From Legionella nagasakiensis (GTDB taxonomy: Bacteria > Pseudomonadota > Gammaproteobacteria > Legionellales > Legionellaceae): a DNA stretch of 64,000 bases. Shown one piece after another: positions 26,885 to 35,012 of this stretch. Each line of letters opens with the position of its first letter. The first letter of the stretch is position 1. The stretch lies in NCBI RefSeq assembly GCF_900639915.1, contig NZ_CAAAID010000004.1:124001-188000 (forward strand), read 5' to 3'. The notes under the pieces were generated by a model that worked only from the letters and a program-made list of their open reading frames with translations, made no database searches and was not told where the DNA came from. The position numbers were made by a program, and so were the translations under genes.

Positions 26885-27794
26885 TTAGCCTCCGCGGATA
26901 AGTCTGTCGAACCAGTAAAGGTAAATCCAATTCTCCCGTCACTTGTACATATTGAATTTGTATCCGTTTTAATATCCCTTTTAATGCAGTCATCCGTTGT
27001 TGACAATAGTGATGGTAGGCAGCATTTACTTCAGTTAATGTCGTATCCAGTAAAATCTCTTGCTGGCCGTCAGTCATGGCATATTGCTGGGGTTTGGGAG
27101 GCGCTAATTCAAGTGGGTCGCATATATGATAAGCCAAAATATCATTATGAGCCCTCAGACGACTTAAATGCTGCTCACTTTCATCATCCAAATTATAAAA
27201 ATCGCTGATTAACACCAAAATACTACCGGGACGAGTCACTCGCCGCAAACGCAATAATGCATGACTTAAAGAGCGAACTTGAATACCAGGCTCATAGGTA
27301 TGAGATTGCGCGTGAGTGTATTCGCTTAAACCAGCCAAAAAAGGCAAAATGCCAATTTCTCGGCTTCTCGGAACAAATTCATGATGCTTGCTGGATGAAA
27401 ATAATAATCCACCAACTCGATCACCTTGCGCGACGGCAGTCCAGGCAATTATTGCAGCCAAACGGGCTGCCACAACCGATTTGAATGCCATACGTGTGCC
27501 GAAACACATCGATGGATTGAAATCGGTAAGAATAATTGCCGGCCGCTCCCGCTCTTCCTGATATAATTTAATGTGAGGCCTGCCAGTGCGAGCAGTAACT
27601 CGCCATTCCATGTGCCGAACTTCATCACCAGCCTGATAATTACGCACTTCGGCAAAATCCATACCACGCCCACGTATTTTTGCAAGATGATTTCCTGCAC
27701 GCATGGCTCTCTTTTCAGGGCGATAACGTACTTGCTGAACATACCGCCGTAAAGAAATTAATTCGTCCAATTCCGCAGCAACACCATTACTCAT
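26877..27794 (-). CDS. DUF58 family protein of the MoxR-Bat operon
   Basis: A 305-residue soluble DUF58 protein, a vWA-related family usually encoded right after MoxR ATPases. Characteristic segments: GRGMDFAEVRNYQAGDEVRH followed by MEWRVTARTG, then YQEERERPAIILTD. I start at the ATG at 27794, with a perfect AGGAGG five bases upstream; a longer reading would begin in the repeat at 27824-27947. Its stop codon (26877-26879) spans the border of the palindrome inserted in the next gene. It is probably the MoxR partner, though here the two are separated by 387 bp. Confidence 0.9.
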   Translation of the reverse strand: MSNGVAAELDELISLRRYVQQVRYRPEKRAMRAGNHLAKIRGRGMDFAEVRNYQAGDEVRHMEWRVTARTGRPHIKLYQEERERPAIILTDFNPSMCFGTRMAFKSVVAARLAAIIAWTAVAQGDRVGGLLFSSSKHHEFVPRSREIGILPFLAGLSEYTHAQSHTYEPGIQVRSLSHALLRLRRVTRPGSILVLISDFYNLDDESEQHLSRLRAHNDILAYHICDPLELAPPKPQQYAMTDGQQEILLDTTLTEVNAAYHHYCQQRMTALKGILKRIQIQYVQVTGELDLPLLVRQTYPRRLNV

Positions 27795-28181
27795 ATTGCC
27801 TCCTCGGCATACAGACTTATCAACAGGAGTTATGAAAAACCCCACTCTCTGCGTTAAAAAAACATGTTGATTCAGTCATTTAGTTTGTCCAAACTCCCTC
27901 ATCAACATGTCTTTTTGCCTTGACCTTGAGGTTTTCCGTAAGTCCTGATCAATTTGCAAGACTTGATTTCCCCACACAGCAACACACACTGAATTCGTTT
28001 CCCAGCCCACCAACCACCAACAAAACGATAATAGTTTAGGCAACCAGCATTGTACGACGCTACAATGCAAGCAATAGCTGGCAGTTTGAAATCCATCCTG
28101 TACCAAGATAGTAAGAGACGAAAAAAAGCTCGAATGAATATTACAATAGCACACCTAGACTCACCAATCAGTCCATGCCAC
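27795..28181. other. 387-bp gap between DUF58 and moxR
   Basis: MoxR and DUF58 genes are normally adjacent; here the gap holds one 124-bp palindromic element (27824-27947) and 234 bp (27948-28181) in which I see no gene with a ribosome site, no RNA gene and no clear hairpin. Open frames there on the minus strand run into moxR or into the repeat and look spurious. Confidence 0.6.
27824..27947. repeat. 124-bp palindromic element, copy 2
   Basis: Same length and plan as the copy at 2554-2677: CAGGAGTTATGAAAAACCCC at the left, CCGTAAGTCCTG at the right. The inner arms AAAACATGTTGAT and ATCAACATGT pair with each other but differ in sequence from the corresponding arms in copy 1, so pairing is kept although the sequence has changed. 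It lies upstream of the DUF58 gene. Confidence 0.85.
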
Positions 28182-29195
28182 TTAGGGCAGCGCCACCAGC
28201 CGCAACAATTCATCAAGAAAATCATCACTGCTAACACCTTCAGCTTCTGCTTCAAATGTTAATAAAATACGATGTCGTAAAACATCATGGGCAATGACGT
28301 GAATATCTTCGGGCGTTACATAGTCACGACCCGACAACCAAGCATGTGCTTTTGCGCATCGATCAAGTGCAATGGTTGCTCGTGGACTAGCACCGTATCG
28401 TAACCACCGATGAAGCGACTCACTATAAGCTCGAGGATTTCGAGTGGCCACAACCAATTGCACCAGATAATTTTCTAATGCATCACTGGTGTGAACATTC
28501 AGCACTTGTTTGCGTGCTTCAAACAATTGCTTTTGCGACAAAGGGGCAATGGCTGCAGCAGCCTCTTGTTCAGACTTGGCCATACTGGTTGCCGAGAGGG
28601 CTTCATGTCGAGCTAACCTGAGAATATCATGCTCAATTTTTGCATCTGGGTAACCAATTTTGACGTACATTAAAAATCGGTCAAGCTGCGCTTCCGGTAA
28701 TGGGTAAGTCCCCTCCTGCTCAATCGGGTTTTGGGTTGCCATAACTAAAAACAACTCTGGCAATGGATATGTTTTGCTACCAATGGTCACTTGGCGCTCA
28801 GCCATGGCCTCCAATAAAGCAGACTGTACTTTTGCAGGAGCACGGTTAATCTCATCAGCCAACACCATATTATGAAAGATTGGTCCAGGCTGAAAAATAA
28901 AAGAACCGTCTTCAGGACGATACACATCCGTTCCTGTCAAATCCCCAGGAAGCAGATCTGGTGTAAACTGAATACGATGAAAATGGCCCTCAACTCCATA
29001 AGATAATTCTTTTACAGCACGAGTTTTGGCCAATCCCGGAGCGCCTTCCACTAATAAGTGGCCATCCGCAAGCAAGGCAATGAGCAAGCGGGATATCAAG
29101 TCTTTTTGACCAAGAATTCGCGAATTAAGATAGGTACTTAAACGCAACATCTGTTGCTGCACTTCTTTCAAAGAAGAAACTTCTGCCTGTTCCAT
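28182..29195 (-). CDS. MoxR family AAA+ ATPase
   Basis: A 337-residue AAA+ ATPase thought to act as a chaperone or maturation factor for vWA proteins. Walker A is GAPGLAKT (about 54-61), Walker B LADEINRAPAK, sensor 1 ATQNPIEQEGTYPLPEAQLD, and the C-terminal lid contains RYGASPRATIAL. All MoxR signatures are present. It heads the leftward DUF58-BatABCD-SulP cluster and is divergent from the deformylase gene. The biological client is inferred from the operon. Confidence 0.94.
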   Translation of the reverse strand: MEQAEVSSLKEVQQQMLRLSTYLNSRILGQKDLISRLLIALLADGHLLVEGAPGLAKTRAVKELSYGVEGHFHRIQFTPDLLPGDLTGTDVYRPEDGSFIFQPGPIFHNMVLADEINRAPAKVQSALLEAMAERQVTIGSKTYPLPELFLVMATQNPIEQEGTYPLPEAQLDRFLMYVKIGYPDAKIEHDILRLARHEALSATSMAKSEQEAAAAIAPLSQKQLFEARKQVLNVHTSDALENYLVQLVVATRNPRAYSESLHRWLRYGASPRATIALDRCAKAHAWLSGRDYVTPEDIHVIAHDVLRHRILLTFEAEAEGVSSDDFLDELLRLVALP

Positions 29196-29320
29196 TTATT
29201 TTACCTTGAACAAAAAATAATATCCTAACGTGAAATAACACTTGTGCCAAGCAAGGTATTTTTGTATTTTCCCTTACATCAGGCCACTTACAGCGATGCT
29301 CCCTTTTTATAAAGATACTT

Positions 29321-29932
29321 ATGATACCACATTTAGACATCCTCACGATTGAACAACCCGGCTCTTCCTCTATTTTAAAAAACCAATCAGAATCTGTTTC
29401 CTTTCCTTTGCACGCGGAAAACCAGGCCCTCATCCTTGCGATGAAAGATAAATTATATCAGTTAGGTGGTGTTGGATTGGCCGCGCCGCAAGTTGGACAC
29501 AATAAGAAAATCATTGCTATTTATATTCCCGAAGAAGCTGCGCTGTTGCGCGAACATGTCAAGCCCTATCCAATGCATATACTCATTAACCCCTCTTACA
29601 AGATTTGGAAGGATAGTCCTACCGTTCATGATTTTGAAGGCTGTTACTCTGTTACCAGCAAGGCGGGCAAAGTTCCTCGCTATCAAACCATCCGACTTAC
29701 CTATCAAGATGAGAATGGTCAATCCCATACAACGAATGAATCCGGATTTTATGCACGAGTTCTCCAACATGAAATTGATCATCTCAACGGCTTATTAATT
29801 ACTGATCGGTTAACGCCTGATTGCCTGCAAGGCAGCGTTGAAGACATGATGGCTATAAGAAGAAAGGAACTTTCGCCTGAGCAGCAAGAGCAGTTTGATA
29901 AAATAATGCGCAAAAAATTCAACCGGACTTAA
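29321..29932 (+). CDS. def: peptide deformylase
   Basis: Removes the formyl group from nascent N-terminal methionine. The three motifs are present with correct spacing: GVGLAAPQ (50-57), EGCYS with metal ligand Cys108 (canonical EGCLS, here Tyr) and QHEIDHL with His150, Glu151 and His154. At 203 residues it is somewhat longer than E. coli Def (about 170). It stands alone, not beside fmt, so it may be a second deformylase of the genome. It converges on the spermidine-synthase-like gene across palindrome copy 3. Confidence 0.93.
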   Translation: MIPHLDILTIEQPGSSSILKNQSESVSFPLHAENQALILAMKDKLYQLGGVGLAAPQVGHNKKIIAIYIPEEAALLREHVKPYPMHILINPSYKIWKDSPTVHDFEGCYSVTSKAGKVPRYQTIRLTYQDENGQSHTTNESGFYARVLQHEIDHLNGLLITDRLTPDCLQGSVEDMMAIRRKELSPEQQEQFDKIMRKKFNRT

Positions 29933-29940
29933 AATTAAAA

Positions 29941-30058
29941 CAGGACTTACGCCACGTCTCTGCCTTAAAAACAAATTTATGTTCAGTTAGTTACTTCGTC
30001 TAAACTCCATCACCAACCTGTCTTCTTGCCTTGTTCCCGGGTTTTTTCGTAAGGCCTG
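29941..30058. repeat. palindromic element, copy 3 (118 bp)
   Basis: The left end is CAGGACTTACG; the right end TTCGTAAGGCCTG is its near-complement. The middle keeps TTCGTCTAAACTCC and a CTTGCC motif of the other copies, but the inner arms are more diverged and six bases are missing. It sits between the convergent deformylase and spermidine-synthase-like genes and holds the last ~19 codons and stop of the latter. Confidence 0.8.
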
Positions 30059-31421
30059 TTATAGGTTTGTAAATTTTGAAAAAATCCGTTGTTGCCGAGG
30101 TTAGATCATCCCGATATATCTTATTCTTTGCTTTTATTTTAGGACAAACATACATCATATTAACCAACGAATTTTCCCAAGTAAGTGGAACAAGCGAACA
30201 ATAGGGAAAGACAGCATGAATTGTATTAAATACAGTGCGAGAATAATCATCGTGAAATAAAGGATTGGCAATAATATTGACAATAAGCAACCCTTCGGAA
30301 GTTAAATGTTCAGCAACTGCCTGAAAATATTCCACGGTGAGCAACGAAGAAGGAATGGCCGCCTGATTGCTGTATACATCTGATATAATCACATCATAGG
30401 AAGCATCGCTTCCTCGCAGATACCGACGGGCATCCTGAGCGATAAATGTGCCGTTGATTGGCTGCTCTAAAAAATGCTGCTCAGCCAATTCTTTAATTGC
30501 AGGATCTATATCAAGGTATGTAATTGTATTACTATGAGTCCCTGCGGCAGTAAGACTAAAACCACCGGCGCCAATTACCAATATACGCTTATGCTGTAGA
30601 TTAAGTTCTTTAAGCAGTAAATTGCGAATGAATTCGATATAAGGGAATCCTTTTTTTTCCGCCGTTAACAGTGAACTGCTGGATAGATTAATTTGCAACA
30701 ACTTATTAAATTCGGTGGAATGAATGACTTGATAGTTGCCATAATTATTGGTTGTTTTAAATTGAGCATTTTCCATGCTCACATTCAGCATAAAAATAAA
30801 GAATAATCCCGGCAGCAGTATCAAAACAGGCAATAACGACATTTGATTGTAATAACGAATATAAGTAATAAGGGCAAAAAGCAACATGCAATTGATAACC
30901 ACCGTCCATGCCACACCCAGGTATTGAAACAGCAATAAAGAAGTCAGCAGTGCGCCAAGAAATGAACCCAAGGTGCTTAGAAATAATGCCCGACCACTAA
31001 TGTGGCTCACCCGCTGTGCCTGATTAAATAAATTTGTGGTGAGCGGCACTGTTTGGCCCAGCCAGTAAACGATAGGGGCAAGCACCAGTAACAAATAACA
31101 GGTCAAACTGATTAAAAAAGAAAATCCTGCCTTATAAATGCTTATGAAATAAAACGAAGAAACAAACACATAGCTTAAGCCAATACCGACCCAAAATAGG
31201 CTTAAAATGAAATTACAACTTAGTCGCCTGAAAAAATCGTGCCGATGACTACCACCCCGCCAATATCCCAACGCCAGAAAAAGCAAAAAAACACCAATAA
31301 TAATACTGGTAATCAGTACGCTTCCACCAAAAAATGGCAACAGTTGACGAATGGTAAGGACTTCGATTGAAATAGTAATAAATCCTTCCAACAACAAAAT
31401 AGCAAGAAGCAGAAAAAGCAT
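30000..31421 (-). CDS. membrane-bound spermidine-synthase-like methyltransferase-fold protein
   Basis: A 473-residue protein with at least seven N-terminal transmembrane helices (first: LLLAILLLEGFITISIEVLT) and a C-terminal Rossmann domain with RILVIGAGGFSLT, the acidic strand end YLDIDPAIK and YDVIISDVYS, as in polyamine aminopropyltransferases. I favour the ATG at 31421 (MLFLLLAILLL), where family members begin; a reading from a TTG at 31574 adds 51 unlikely residues. The last ~19 codons lie inside the palindromic element at 29941-30058, so the basic tail TKKPGNKARRQVGDGV is probably repeat-derived. Whether it makes polyamines is unknown. Confidence 0.8.
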   Translation of the reverse strand: MLFLLLAILLLEGFITISIEVLTIRQLLPFFGGSVLITSIIIGVFLLFLALGYWRGGSHRHDFFRRLSCNFILSLFWVGIGLSYVFVSSFYFISIYKAGFSFLISLTCYLLLVLAPIVYWLGQTVPLTTNLFNQAQRVSHISGRALFLSTLGSFLGALLTSLLLFQYLGVAWTVVINCMLLFALITYIRYYNQMSLLPVLILLPGLFFIFMLNVSMENAQFKTTNNYGNYQVIHSTEFNKLLQINLSSSSLLTAEKKGFPYIEFIRNLLLKELNLQHKRILVIGAGGFSLTAAGTHSNTITYLDIDPAIKELAEQHFLEQPINGTFIAQDARRYLRGSDASYDVIISDVYSNQAAIPSSLLTVEYFQAVAEHLTSEGLLIVNIIANPLFHDDYSRTVFNTIHAVFPYCSLVPLTWENSLVNMMYVCPKIKAKNKIYRDDLTSATTDFFKIYKPITGLTKKPGNKARRQVGDGV

Positions 31422-31650
31422 CCTAGACGTCTCTATAAAAACCCTGAACCAAAGTATCACTTTTAGGAGTTTCAGGTCTATAAGACCGCCTCGATGTTTT
31501 GGCAAGTCAATTAAGCCATAAACAAAAATACGCTGGTTAATAAAAAATGAGGGCTTGTTATCGCCGGCAAGCAAAAAGCAGACGATTGTTATTGTTTTTC
31601 TCTCTTATTTGTAGCACGATGAAGTTTGGTCCAAACATCAGGAGGATGCT

Positions 31651-33357
31651 ATGAAAAAAGGAATTGTTTCATTTTTGGCGATGGCGGCAACGATAAATAC
31701 TTATTCAGCCTCCCAACAAATGATCTGGGGAGAGGTAGACCAATCGATACCTAATCTTAAGCAAAAAACACCATTTACGACACATGGCTTGTTAGGGACG
31801 ATAAATTCCCAGCAGCAAGATGATTATCAACTGGAATTGATTGACAATCCTTCTCCAGATGCAAAGCACGCGCGCTACCAGGTTATGTTTAAAGGCCTCC
31901 CTGTATGGGGACATCAATTGGTGTTTCATTCCCAATCCGGCGCAAATCCGACCGTGACTGGGATTAATATTACCGGCGTTGAGAAAGATATTACAAACAC
32001 AGAGGGGAAATTATCCGCTTCAGAAGCAGAACAACAAGTCTTGGCCAACATCACAGAACCGGTAAAATTTAAAAAAACACAAAAAGTTATTTATATTGAC
32101 TCTGAAGAAACAGCCCATCTTGCTTATCATTTCACTTATTATGTCAATGATAAAAAAATGCTAATCAGCGTTCCTAACTATCTGATTGATGCCGATACTG
32201 GCGCCATTCTAAAACAATGGAACGAAGCCCGTCACAAAAAAGCACCGCGCCCTCATCCTAAAAAGGAAGCTCGTCATCCCAAAAGAATTGGCCAAGGGCT
32301 TGGCGGCAATGCCTTTCCACTTCCTTATCGTGTAGGAATGTTCCAATATGGTGAAGCGCTCCCCGGGTTACCATCACTTGGAAAGTTTGACGTGCAAGTT
32401 AGAAATGGTCATTGTCATGTGCAAAATAGAAACATACGCGTCATAAATTTGGAAAACTATACTTTGGGCTATGAAGCCTTTCCTATCACCGTGCTTGATG
32501 AGGCACGATATAAACTCAATGCATTTTCCTATCCGTGTGATGAATCAAGTTTTTATCTAAACTACGCTGATGGGGCCACAGGACCAATCAATTATTCATT
32601 TTCTCCAGTCAACGATACCATGTTCTTCGCTCAGAAAACGGTAGAAATGTACAGAAAATTGTACGGCGTAAAAAATCCACTTGGTGATGATTTGCCAATC
32701 CGTGCTTATACGCATTTGGGAGAAATGGATAATGCCTTTGCTATTCCAACCATTCGTGTAAACGGATTATTGTTGGCACATCAACAAATTGTCATTGGTA
32801 ATGGCGATTACTTTTTAACGGCTCCTTCACAATCAGTCATTGCTCATGAATTGTCGCATAACTTCACCGAACTTAATTCCGGATTGTTGTATGAAGGCCA
32901 AAGTGGTGGCATCAATGAGGCATTTTCTGATATGGCAGCCATCGCCCTGCAAGACTATTTACGTAAAGAATATCCATGGTATTGGGATGGTGAAGACTGG
33001 TCTTTAGGGCGTGAGGCAGTCATTGGCGCTCAACCTCTGCGTTATATGGATGACCCAACCAAAGATGGACGCTCCATTGGTCATGCCGGTGATTATACAG
33101 ATGAGCTCGATGTGCATTTCAGCAGTGGCGTTTTTAATAAAGCGTTCTATCTGTTGGCGCACAAGCCAGGCTGGGATGTACAATCTGCATTTCAGGTGAT
33201 GGCTGATGCCAATCAACATTATTGGTCACCTATTGCCTATTTTGATTTTGCAGCTTGTGGAGTCATTCAAGCCGCTATAGACCGTAACCTCGACGAAACA
33301 CCAGTAATCGAGGCATTTTCTGAAGTTGGTGTCGTCTGTCCAACGCACAAAGTCTAA
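31651..33357 (+). CDS. secreted M4 (thermolysin-like) zinc metalloprotease
   Basis: A 568-residue preproenzyme: signal peptide MKKGIVSFLAMAATINTYSA, an FTP/PepSY-type propeptide to about residue 200, then the catalytic domain. The zinc site is HELSH (399-403) with the third ligand Glu423 in GGINEAFSD, and the substrate-stabilising His489 precedes FSSGVFNKAFY. All catalytic residues are present. It resembles the major secreted protease ProA/Msp of Legionella and elastase/vibriolysin-type enzymes. Type II secretion is likely but inferred. AGGAGG precedes the ATG closely. A hairpin at 33391-33412 follows the gene. Confidence 0.93.
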   Translation: MKKGIVSFLAMAATINTYSASQQMIWGEVDQSIPNLKQKTPFTTHGLLGTINSQQQDDYQLELIDNPSPDAKHARYQVMFKGLPVWGHQLVFHSQSGANPTVTGINITGVEKDITNTEGKLSASEAEQQVLANITEPVKFKKTQKVIYIDSEETAHLAYHFTYYVNDKKMLISVPNYLIDADTGAILKQWNEARHKKAPRPHPKKEARHPKRIGQGLGGNAFPLPYRVGMFQYGEALPGLPSLGKFDVQVRNGHCHVQNRNIRVINLENYTLGYEAFPITVLDEARYKLNAFSYPCDESSFYLNYADGATGPINYSFSPVNDTMFFAQKTVEMYRKLYGVKNPLGDDLPIRAYTHLGEMDNAFAIPTIRVNGLLLAHQQIVIGNGDYFLTAPSQSVIAHELSHNFTELNSGLLYEGQSGGINEAFSDMAAIALQDYLRKEYPWYWDGEDWSLGREAVIGAQPLRYMDDPTKDGRSIGHAGDYTDELDVHFSSGVFNKAFYLLAHKPGWDVQSAFQVMADANQHYWSPIAYFDFAACGVIQAAIDRNLDETPVIEAFSEVGVVCPTHKV

Positions 33358-33390
33358 GTGCCTTGAGTTTGTAATATAAATCCCTCCTAA

Positions 33391-33412
33391 CCTCCCTTTA
33401 AATAAAGGGAGG
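33391..33412. repeat. CCTCCC-type hairpin repeat, copy 1
   Basis: A perfect 10-bp stem CCTCCCTTTA/TAAAGGGAGG with an AA loop, preceded by ATCCCTCCTAA. Closely related hairpins lie at 62332-62373 and 62459-62494. Here it is 33 bp after the protease stop and could end its transcript, but only AATTT follows. Confidence 0.7.
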
Positions 33413-33440
33413 AATTTATGCGTTCCAAGTATGATTAGGT

Positions 33441-33468
33441 TTGATTACTACACGGAATGGCGTAAAAT
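33441..33468 (+). promoter_or_regulatory. possible promoter of psd
   Basis: TTGATT at 33441-33446 and TAAAAT at 33463-33468 with a 16-bp spacer, giving a leader of about 60 nt before the psd ATG. Confidence 0.45.
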
Positions 33469-33533
33469 TAATAATAAACATACTGTAATTGCCTGAAGCA
33501 GACAACTTGATTTCCTAATTCATTTAAAATTCT

Positions 33534-34385
33534 ATGTTATCCGATTACTTAAAAACATTTCCTCATTATCTGTTACCTAAACAAGCCTTAACGACTTTTT
33601 CTGGTTTCTTGGCAAACGTAAAAAAACCGGCCATTAAAAACCACCTCATTCGTCGTTTTATTCGACAATATGGGGTGAATATGAGTGAAGCACTCGAAGA
33701 AACACCGGAAAATTATGCTTGTTTTAATGATTTTTTTATTCGTCATTTAAAACCGGAATGCCGGCCAATTTCTACCACCGATATTGTTTCACCTGTTGAC
33801 GGCTTTGTGAGTGAAATAGGGGACATCACGGCAGGAAAATTATTGCAGGCAAAAGGACGGTATTATTCTGTACCTCAGCTGTTGACCTGTGAGCAAGAAA
33901 AAAGCTCGTCGTTTAATCAAGGGCGTTTTGCAACGCTTTATTTATCTCCAAAAGATTACCACCGGGTACATATGCCCATAGAAGCGACATTGAAAGACAT
34001 GATTTATGTGCCAGGGAAACTTTTTTCTGTGCAGCCAGTCACAAGTCGCACAATCCCCCATTTATTTGCGCGAAATGAGCGTTTGGTTATTTTTTTTGAC
34101 ACAGCCGCCGGTTTAATGGCCATGGTTTTAGTTGGCGCCACCATTGTTGGCGGGATAGGTACAAGCTGGCATGGCGATATCAGGCGCGGACGCCAAAAAA
34201 TGCATTTTATATATCCCAGCGACACCAATCGCATTTTACTGCCAAAGGCCGCTGAAATGGGGTATTTCAAGCTAGGCTCAACCGTCATACTATTATTTGC
34301 GGAAAACCAGCGTGTAGAGTGGCTGGAAAAAATCCACCCGGGGAGTCGAATTCATTTTGGTGAAGCACTAGCAACGCTCAAATAA
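33534..34385 (+). CDS. psd: phosphatidylserine decarboxylase proenzyme
   Basis: Inner-membrane enzyme forming phosphatidylethanolamine. The 283-residue proenzyme contains the LGST self-cleavage motif at 247-250, where Ser249 becomes the pyruvoyl group, preceded by SPVDGFVSEIG (86-96) and YHRVHMP (142-148). Length and layout match the type I bacterial enzyme. It is a single gene with a promoter-like sequence ahead and a strong hairpin (34429-34466) behind. Confidence 0.95.
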   Translation: MLSDYLKTFPHYLLPKQALTTFSGFLANVKKPAIKNHLIRRFIRQYGVNMSEALEETPENYACFNDFFIRHLKPECRPISTTDIVSPVDGFVSEIGDITAGKLLQAKGRYYSVPQLLTCEQEKSSSFNQGRFATLYLSPKDYHRVHMPIEATLKDMIYVPGKLFSVQPVTSRTIPHLFARNERLVIFFDTAAGLMAMVLVGATIVGGIGTSWHGDIRRGRQKMHFIYPSDTNRILLPKAAEMGYFKLGSTVILLFAENQRVEWLEKIHPGSRIHFGEALATLK

Positions 34386-34428
34386 AAAAAGCGCGATGTA
34401 TCCCAGACCAAAATTGTTTCTATCAAAA

Positions 34429-34466
34429 ACTTCTTGCGAAACTTGCAATAGAAGTTTGCAAGAAGT
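34429..34466. terminator. strong hairpin between psd and the 86-codon gene
   Basis: Arms ACTTCTTGC-AAACTT and AAGTTT-GCAAGAAGT pair over 15 bp with one bulge. On the minus strand it is followed by TTTTTGATAG, on the plus strand by CTACTG and a later T-run, so it resembles a terminator mainly for leftward transcription (for example read-through from tRNA-Leu), possibly also for psd. Confidence 0.55.
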
Positions 34467-34545
34467 CTACTGAAAAAACTGTTTTAATCTGTATATACTA
34501 CTGTATGGATGTAATGGAAAATGATGCCCCCATAAGGAGTTAAAC

Positions 34546-34806
34546 GTGACTGAATACATTTATAGAGGATTTAAAATTTCTTATAAAATCATCACCACTG
34601 AAATCGAACAAAATTTAAACTTATATAAAGCAGATGGCACAGTAACCTATTTGCTAAGCAGACCAAAATCTTTCCTACCAGTAAAGTTTCATACCGAATA
34701 TGACACCTACGCTGGCGCTGAACATGAAATTAAAAAATTGCTTGAAAATTATGTAGACTTTGAATTAAAAAATTTTTACGACATGGAGAAAGAAAAAGCT
34801 CGATAA
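34546..34806 (+). CDS. small hypothetical protein
   Basis: An 86-residue soluble protein, not recognised. It starts with GTG seven bases after AAGGAG, a good ribosome site. The sequence is mixed alpha/beta with many Tyr (YIYRGFKISYKI) and a charged helical end (GAEHEIKKLLENYVDFELKN). No cysteine, signal peptide or membrane helix. It sits alone between a strong hairpin and the opposing tRNA-Leu. The ribosome site and normal codon use support a real gene. Confidence 0.7.
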   Translation: MTEYIYRGFKISYKIITTEIEQNLNLYKADGTVTYLLSRPKSFLPVKFHTEYDTYAGAEHEIKKLLENYVDFELKNFYDMEKEKAR

Positions 34807-34817
34807 CAAACCATGCA

Positions 34818-34904
34818 TGGTACCGAGAAGAGGACTCGAACCTCCACGGGGTTGCCCCCACTAGCACCTGAAGCTAGCGTGTCTACCAATTCCACCACCT
34901 CGGC
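34818..34904 (-). tRNA. tRNA-Leu (anticodon CAG)
   Basis: An 87-nt class II tRNA. The acceptor stem GCCGAGG pairs with the 3' end, the CTAGC stem bears the loop TTCAGGT with anticodon CAG, and a variable arm GTGGGGGCAACCCCG-like and the TTCGAGTCC T-arm follow. Discriminator A and an encoded CCA are present (34818-34820). It reads CUG codons. A near-consensus promoter lies directly upstream. Confidence 0.96.
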
Positions 34905-34914
34905 AATCGACGCT

Positions 34915-34943
34915 AACTTACTCAAGATTACAGTAACTGTCAA
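34915..34943 (-). promoter_or_regulatory. promoter of tRNA-Leu
   Basis: On the minus strand, a perfect -35 TTGACA (34938-34943), a 17-bp spacer and -10 TAAGTT (34915-34920), ending about ten bases before the mature tRNA 5' end. Confidence 0.72.
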
Positions 34944-35012
34944 TTATTATTTAACAAATGCATTTTTTGGAACCAAAAGAGGGTCATAAATGCTATTTTT
35001 TCGTCGGTAATC

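Noticed and set aside
27902-28255. A 117-codon minus-strand open frame (MKQKLKVLAVMIFLMN start) between DUF58 and moxR
   Set aside because: Its start lies inside the moxR coding region in another frame, its end lies in the palindromic element, and its Cys/Trp-rich composition is unlike a real protein.
31422-31574. N-terminal extension of the spermidine-synthase-like protein
   Set aside because: It requires a TTG start and adds 51 residues before what is clearly the family's first membrane helix; the ATG at 31421 is simpler.
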